Of a stretch of 8,115 nt of DNA, positions 5,553 to 8,115 are shown piece by piece. The notes beneath the pieces are model-generated. The model ran no database searches. It was not told the origin of the DNA and saw only the letters and a program-made list of their open reading frames with translations. The DNA is from DAOVGU01 sp030637775 [NCBI: bacterium] (GTDB lineage Bacteria > Ratteibacteria > UBA8468): NCBI GenBank assembly GCA_030637775.1, contig DAOWFY010000163.1, positions 1-8,115 of the forward strand, in the 5' to 3' direction. The first letter of the stretch is position 1, and each line of letters starts with the position of its first letter. The translations under genes were made by a program, and so were the position numbers.

Positions 5553-6741
5553 TGCGCCCAAAAAGAGGGTTAATCAATTTATGCCCTTGTTTAAGATAAA
5601 ATTTTCCTTTAGCCGCAATTTCATCAAATGAGTTGGTCTTATTAGGCTCTATTCCCTTGCCGAAAAGGAGAAAGGGAACCGGGTCAGCCGAGTGTGTCCG
5701 GGATTTTAAGGAGGTGATGTGGTCGGAAAGAATAAGGAGGCGGCAATCGCCCAAATCAGAAAGAAGAGGAAAAATTTTCCCAATTACATTTTTATCAAAG
5801 TCCTCAATTGCTCTTATTTTCAGTTTTAACTGGCCGGAATGGCTTGCTTCATCCGGAGCCTCGATATGAAGAAAAGCAAAATCCTTTTGCTTTAAAGAAT
5901 TTATTGTTGCTTCAACCTTGCCACTATAATTAGTATCTAAATATCCAGTAGCTCCTTCTACCTCAATAGAAACAAGACCAATCGATTTACCAATTCCTTT
6001 GACAATGTCTACGGCAGAGATAACGCTACCTTCAAAACCAAATCTTTCCCTAAAACTCGGCAGATTTCTCCTTTTTCCCTCTCCCCAGAGCCAGATCATA
6101 TTGGCCGGATTTTCTCCCAGGTCAATCCTTACCCGATTGATTTTGTGGTCGCGAAGGAGAAGTTCAGAGTCAATTGCCAATTCTCGCAAGGTTTGGCTAT
6201 TCTCACCGGAGGGAAGGTGATCTTTAATTCTTCTTCCCATAATATCATGGGGAGGTGTGGTGGAAATTTGCTTAAGATTTAGGTCAAAATCTTTGAGAAT
6301 AAGAATATGGCGATAGCTTATTCCGGGATAGAATTTAATTTTCTCATCTCCCAATTTGCTATTGAGAAAATCAATGAGAATTTTTGCTTCCGAGGTTTTA
6401 ATATGGCCAGCAGAATAGTCGGCTAAAATTCCATTATCCTCCGTAATAAGATTGCAACGAAGAGCAACATCCTTTTTACCAAAATCAATTCCCATATTAA
6501 TTGCCTCAAAAGCTCCCCTCCCGAAATAGAATTTCTCAGGGTCATAGCCTAAAATGGAAAGGGTGGCGATATCGCTACCCGGTTTTAATCCTCGGGGAAT
6601 TGTTTTTACCTGACCGACAAAACTTCTCCTGGCAATCTTATCCAGCCAGGGGGTCTGAGCAAATTGCAAAGGAGTTTTTCCTTCCAATTCGCGAAGTCGG
6701 TAATCGGCCATCCCATCGCCAATGATAATAAGGTACTTCAT
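5494..6741 (-). CDS. ApgM-family cofactor-independent phosphoglycerate mutase / proposed homoserine kinase
   Basis: An alkaline-phosphatase-superfamily enzyme of the archaeal-type (ApgM) phosphoglycerate mutase group. From ATG 6741 it has 415 aa. Visible features are the metal-site GDGMAD (8-13), presumed nucleophile Ser56 in KPGSDIATLSILGYDP, DYSAGHI and FYPGISYRH substrate-region motifs, HIEAPDEASHSG and LSDHITSLKSRTHSADPVPF with metal-binding Asp and His. It would interconvert 2- and 3-phosphoglycerate. However, the N-terminal pattern strongly resembles a branch annotated in several genomes as proposed homoserine kinase, so the substrate is open and I give no symbol. ATG 6741 overlaps the upstream stop as ATGA and has AGGAAAGG 6 bases before it; GTG 6747 is less likely. 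Family sequence ends near GHKLINPLFG, and the last roughly 20 residues are translated repeat. Confidence 0.9.
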   Translation of the reverse strand: MKYLIIIGDGMADYRLRELEGKTPLQFAQTPWLDKIARRSFVGQVKTIPRGLKPGSDIATLSILGYDPEKFYFGRGAFEAINMGIDFGKKDVALRCNLITEDNGILADYSAGHIKTSEAKILIDFLNSKLGDEKIKFYPGISYRHILILKDFDLNLKQISTTPPHDIMGRRIKDHLPSGENSQTLRELAIDSELLLRDHKINRVRIDLGENPANMIWLWGEGKRRNLPSFRERFGFEGSVISAVDIVKGIGKSIGLVSIEVEGATGYLDTNYSGKVEATINSLKQKDFAFLHIEAPDEASHSGQLKLKIRAIEDFDKNVIGKIFPLLSDLGDCRLLILSDHITSLKSRTHSADPVPFLLFGKGIEPNKTNSFDEIAAKGKFYLKQGHKLINPLFGRRCHCEESSTSRSGDLSHNE

Positions 6742-7814
6742 CTCCACCCTTTCCTGGCAAGTAACTCTTTTGCCTCCTTTTCAGAGGAGCAGTAAGAAGC
6801 AATTAGCAGTCCTCCCGGCGCCAAATTCTCCAGAACAAAATTAACTTCCTCTGGCCGGGGATAGACAATAATAGATTTTTTCTTAGCCTGGATTTTCCTA
6901 TATATTGGTATCCACTTAGCGACACCTTCCTTTTTCAGACCGCTACCTGCAACCCACTGGATAGCATTGAGAGAAGGAATCTCTAAAAGTAAATCCAGAT
7001 GTTTCAAAGCGTCAGGACCATCCAGATGATAAATGGAATAGTCAAGATAATTAATCTCATTCATTATCTCCTCCAAAAAGAACTCTTTATACATCGAAGA
7101 GGAAATAAGGCAGGTAAAATCATTCTGAACCGGATAGTTCCTTCCCGGGGACCAGAGATTTATCCAGCTAGATGTCCCTTCTTGACCCTTTGCTATAATC
7201 CGATAACTTTCCTCGTAAACCCTGTGCCAAATCTTCCAGAGAAATTTCATCGCCTTTTTTACCCCATCTGGATTATCAACCAGATCTATACAGAGTTGTT
7301 GAGGACCTCCCCTTAAAGCGGTAAGAGCATCCATGCCGCCATGAAGATCGGTGATACCAACCAGATATTCCCCTTGCGAACGCGCCAAGGCATAGGAGAT
7401 AAATTCCTTTGTCTTTTGCCAATAGAAATTATCCTCTTTAATTTGTAGCATCGATAAATCGGGATACTCTTTTAAAACCGGTTTGTTCCATTCAACCCAG
7501 GAGGCAGGAGAAGAGGAACCCAATGGAGAAAATTTTAATATCGCTCCCATATAAGCTGAGAAGACATCTGTGCCAAGGTTTGGCCAATATTGAGGAAAGG
7601 CCACCCCGCCATAAAAGGTATTCTGGATTTGCTTTTCAGCATAATCAATGTTTTTTTCTTTATTCAATCTATCCTCTACAGTTCCGGGAATCACTTTTTT
7701 ATCCTGAGAATTACCCCGGGGAGCGGTAACCATAAGGGGTACCCTGTCTAAAACCTCACCGTTCCACCAGGCTTCATAATATTCTTTTATCCTCTCCCAA
7801 TTTTTAATTAACAT
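6738..7814 (-). CDS. Uroporphyrinogen decarboxylase-superfamily protein (URO-D / corrinoid methyltransferase-like), substrate unknown
   Basis: The 358-aa soluble protein resembles the URO-D TIM-barrel superfamily, which includes HemE and corrinoid methyltransferases of the MtaA/MtbA/CmuA type. Supporting patterns are the start WERIKEYYEAWWNGEVLDRVPL (in pieces, residues 6-27), GITDLHGGMDAL (153-164), the substrate-side DFTCLISSSMYKEFFL (232-247), YHLDGPDALKHLD (262-274) and GGLLIASYC near the end. It has no signal peptide or membrane segment. I do not see the HemE N-terminal Arg-rich or catalytic-loop signature, and no haem genes are nearby, so true HemE is unlikely. The ATG at 7814 has AGAAGG 6 bases upstream, the best Shine-Dalgarno in the window. 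It follows purB by 13 bases and overlaps the ApgM-like gene by 4 (ATGA), implying co-translation. Function beyond the superfamily is unknown to me. Confidence 0.8.
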   Translation of the reverse strand: MLIKNWERIKEYYEAWWNGEVLDRVPLMVTAPRGNSQDKKVIPGTVEDRLNKEKNIDYAEKQIQNTFYGGVAFPQYWPNLGTDVFSAYMGAILKFSPLGSSSPASWVEWNKPVLKEYPDLSMLQIKEDNFYWQKTKEFISYALARSQGEYLVGITDLHGGMDALTALRGGPQQLCIDLVDNPDGVKKAMKFLWKIWHRVYEESYRIIAKGQEGTSSWINLWSPGRNYPVQNDFTCLISSSMYKEFFLEEIMNEINYLDYSIYHLDGPDALKHLDLLLEIPSLNAIQWVAGSGLKKEGVAKWIPIYRKIQAKKKSIIVYPRPEEVNFVLENLAPGGLLIASYCSSEKEAKELLARKGWR

Positions 7815-7827
7815 CTGTTACCTTCTT

Positions 7828-8115
7828 TTATTTAAGCAATCTTTTAAAAATGTTATCAATATTTCTTAAGTAATATTTAAGGTCGAAAGATTCAGAAATT
7901 TCACCTCGGGTAAGATGTTTCCTCATCTCCTTATCCTTTAATAATAACTCCTGAAAATTCTTTTCTTCTTTATGCGCCTGCATTGCTATTCTTTGCACGA
8001 TGGGATAGGCGGCAGGACGGTCCAGTCCTTTCTCCATCAGCTTCAAAAGAACCTTCTGGGAAAAGATAAGACCTCCGGTAAGATTAAGATTATGTTTCAT
8101 TCTTTCGGGATAAAC
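7828..8115 (-). CDS. purB: Adenylosuccinate lyase PurB, C-terminal 95 residues (5' end off the window)
   Basis: The frame is open to the right edge and ends in TAA at 7830-7828. The visible part is the C-terminal helical domain: it opens VYPERMKHNLNLTGG, continues LIFSQKVLLKLMEKG and AYPIVQRIAM, and ends with the DLKYYLRNIDNIFKRL pattern. This order is characteristic of adenylosuccinate lyase, which splits adenylosuccinate to AMP and SAICAR to AICAR in purine synthesis. The full protein is usually about 430-470 aa, so roughly three quarters, including the catalytic loop, lies outside. An internal ATG at 8100 is not the true start because the family sequence (PERM) continues upstream of it. 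The gene heads the visible minus-strand cluster. Confidence 0.93.
   Translation of the reverse strand, partial: VYPERMKHNLNLTGGLIFSQKVLLKLMEKGLDRPAAYPIVQRIAMQAHKEEKNFQELLLKDKEMRKHLTRGEISESFDLKYYLRNIDNIFKRLLK

Noticed and set aside
6738-7814. Naming the URO-D-like gene hemE
   Set aside because: The overall superfamily pattern fits, but the HemE-specific active-site signatures are not seen and there are no haem biosynthesis neighbours.

Overview
The window is a compact, AT-leaning bacterial housekeeping region. Two things suggest a diderm (Gram-negative-type) organism. YidC is 525 aa with a large periplasmic domain between its first and second membrane segments, and a full-length apolipoprotein N-acyltransferase (Lnt) is present. 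I cannot name the phylum. Slim intergenic spaces and many short palindromic repeats fit an uncultured candidate-phylum bacterium, but that is an impression and not a demonstrated placement.

Layout. Plus strand, left end: the last 17 codons of yidD (1-54), a dispersed-repeat remnant (about 62-122), then yidC (134-1711). All the rest runs on the minus strand and converges on yidC. In order of transcription from the right edge it is: the 3' end of purB (8115-7828), a uroporphyrinogen-decarboxylase-superfamily protein (7814-6738), an ApgM-type phosphoglycerate mutase or proposed homoserine kinase (6741-5494), folK (5457-4987), panC (4973-4134), panD (4093-3737), lnt (3740-2256) and a truncated rnc (2193-1729). 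Two junctions overlap by 4 bases (ATGA and GTGA), so much of this is probably one operon. A good internal promoter lies just before panD.

Function. The set combines cofactor and central metabolism with envelope biogenesis. purB serves AMP/IMP synthesis, folK serves folate, and panC with panD supply the last two inputs to pantothenate. The ApgM-like enzyme acts in lower glycolysis or threonine synthesis. yidD/yidC and lnt serve membrane protein insertion and lipoprotein maturation.

The most unusual aspect is the repeats. At least five palindromic or dispersed repeat elements sit in almost every non-overlapping gene junction. Four minus-strand genes (apgM-like, folK, lnt, rnc) read into a repeat, which supplies their last residues and stop codon. 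rnc has also lost its whole dsRNA-binding domain at such an element and is enclosed between two terminator-like palindromes. No tRNA, rRNA, CRISPR array, transposase or prophage gene is visible. No gene-free stretch exceeds 300 bases.
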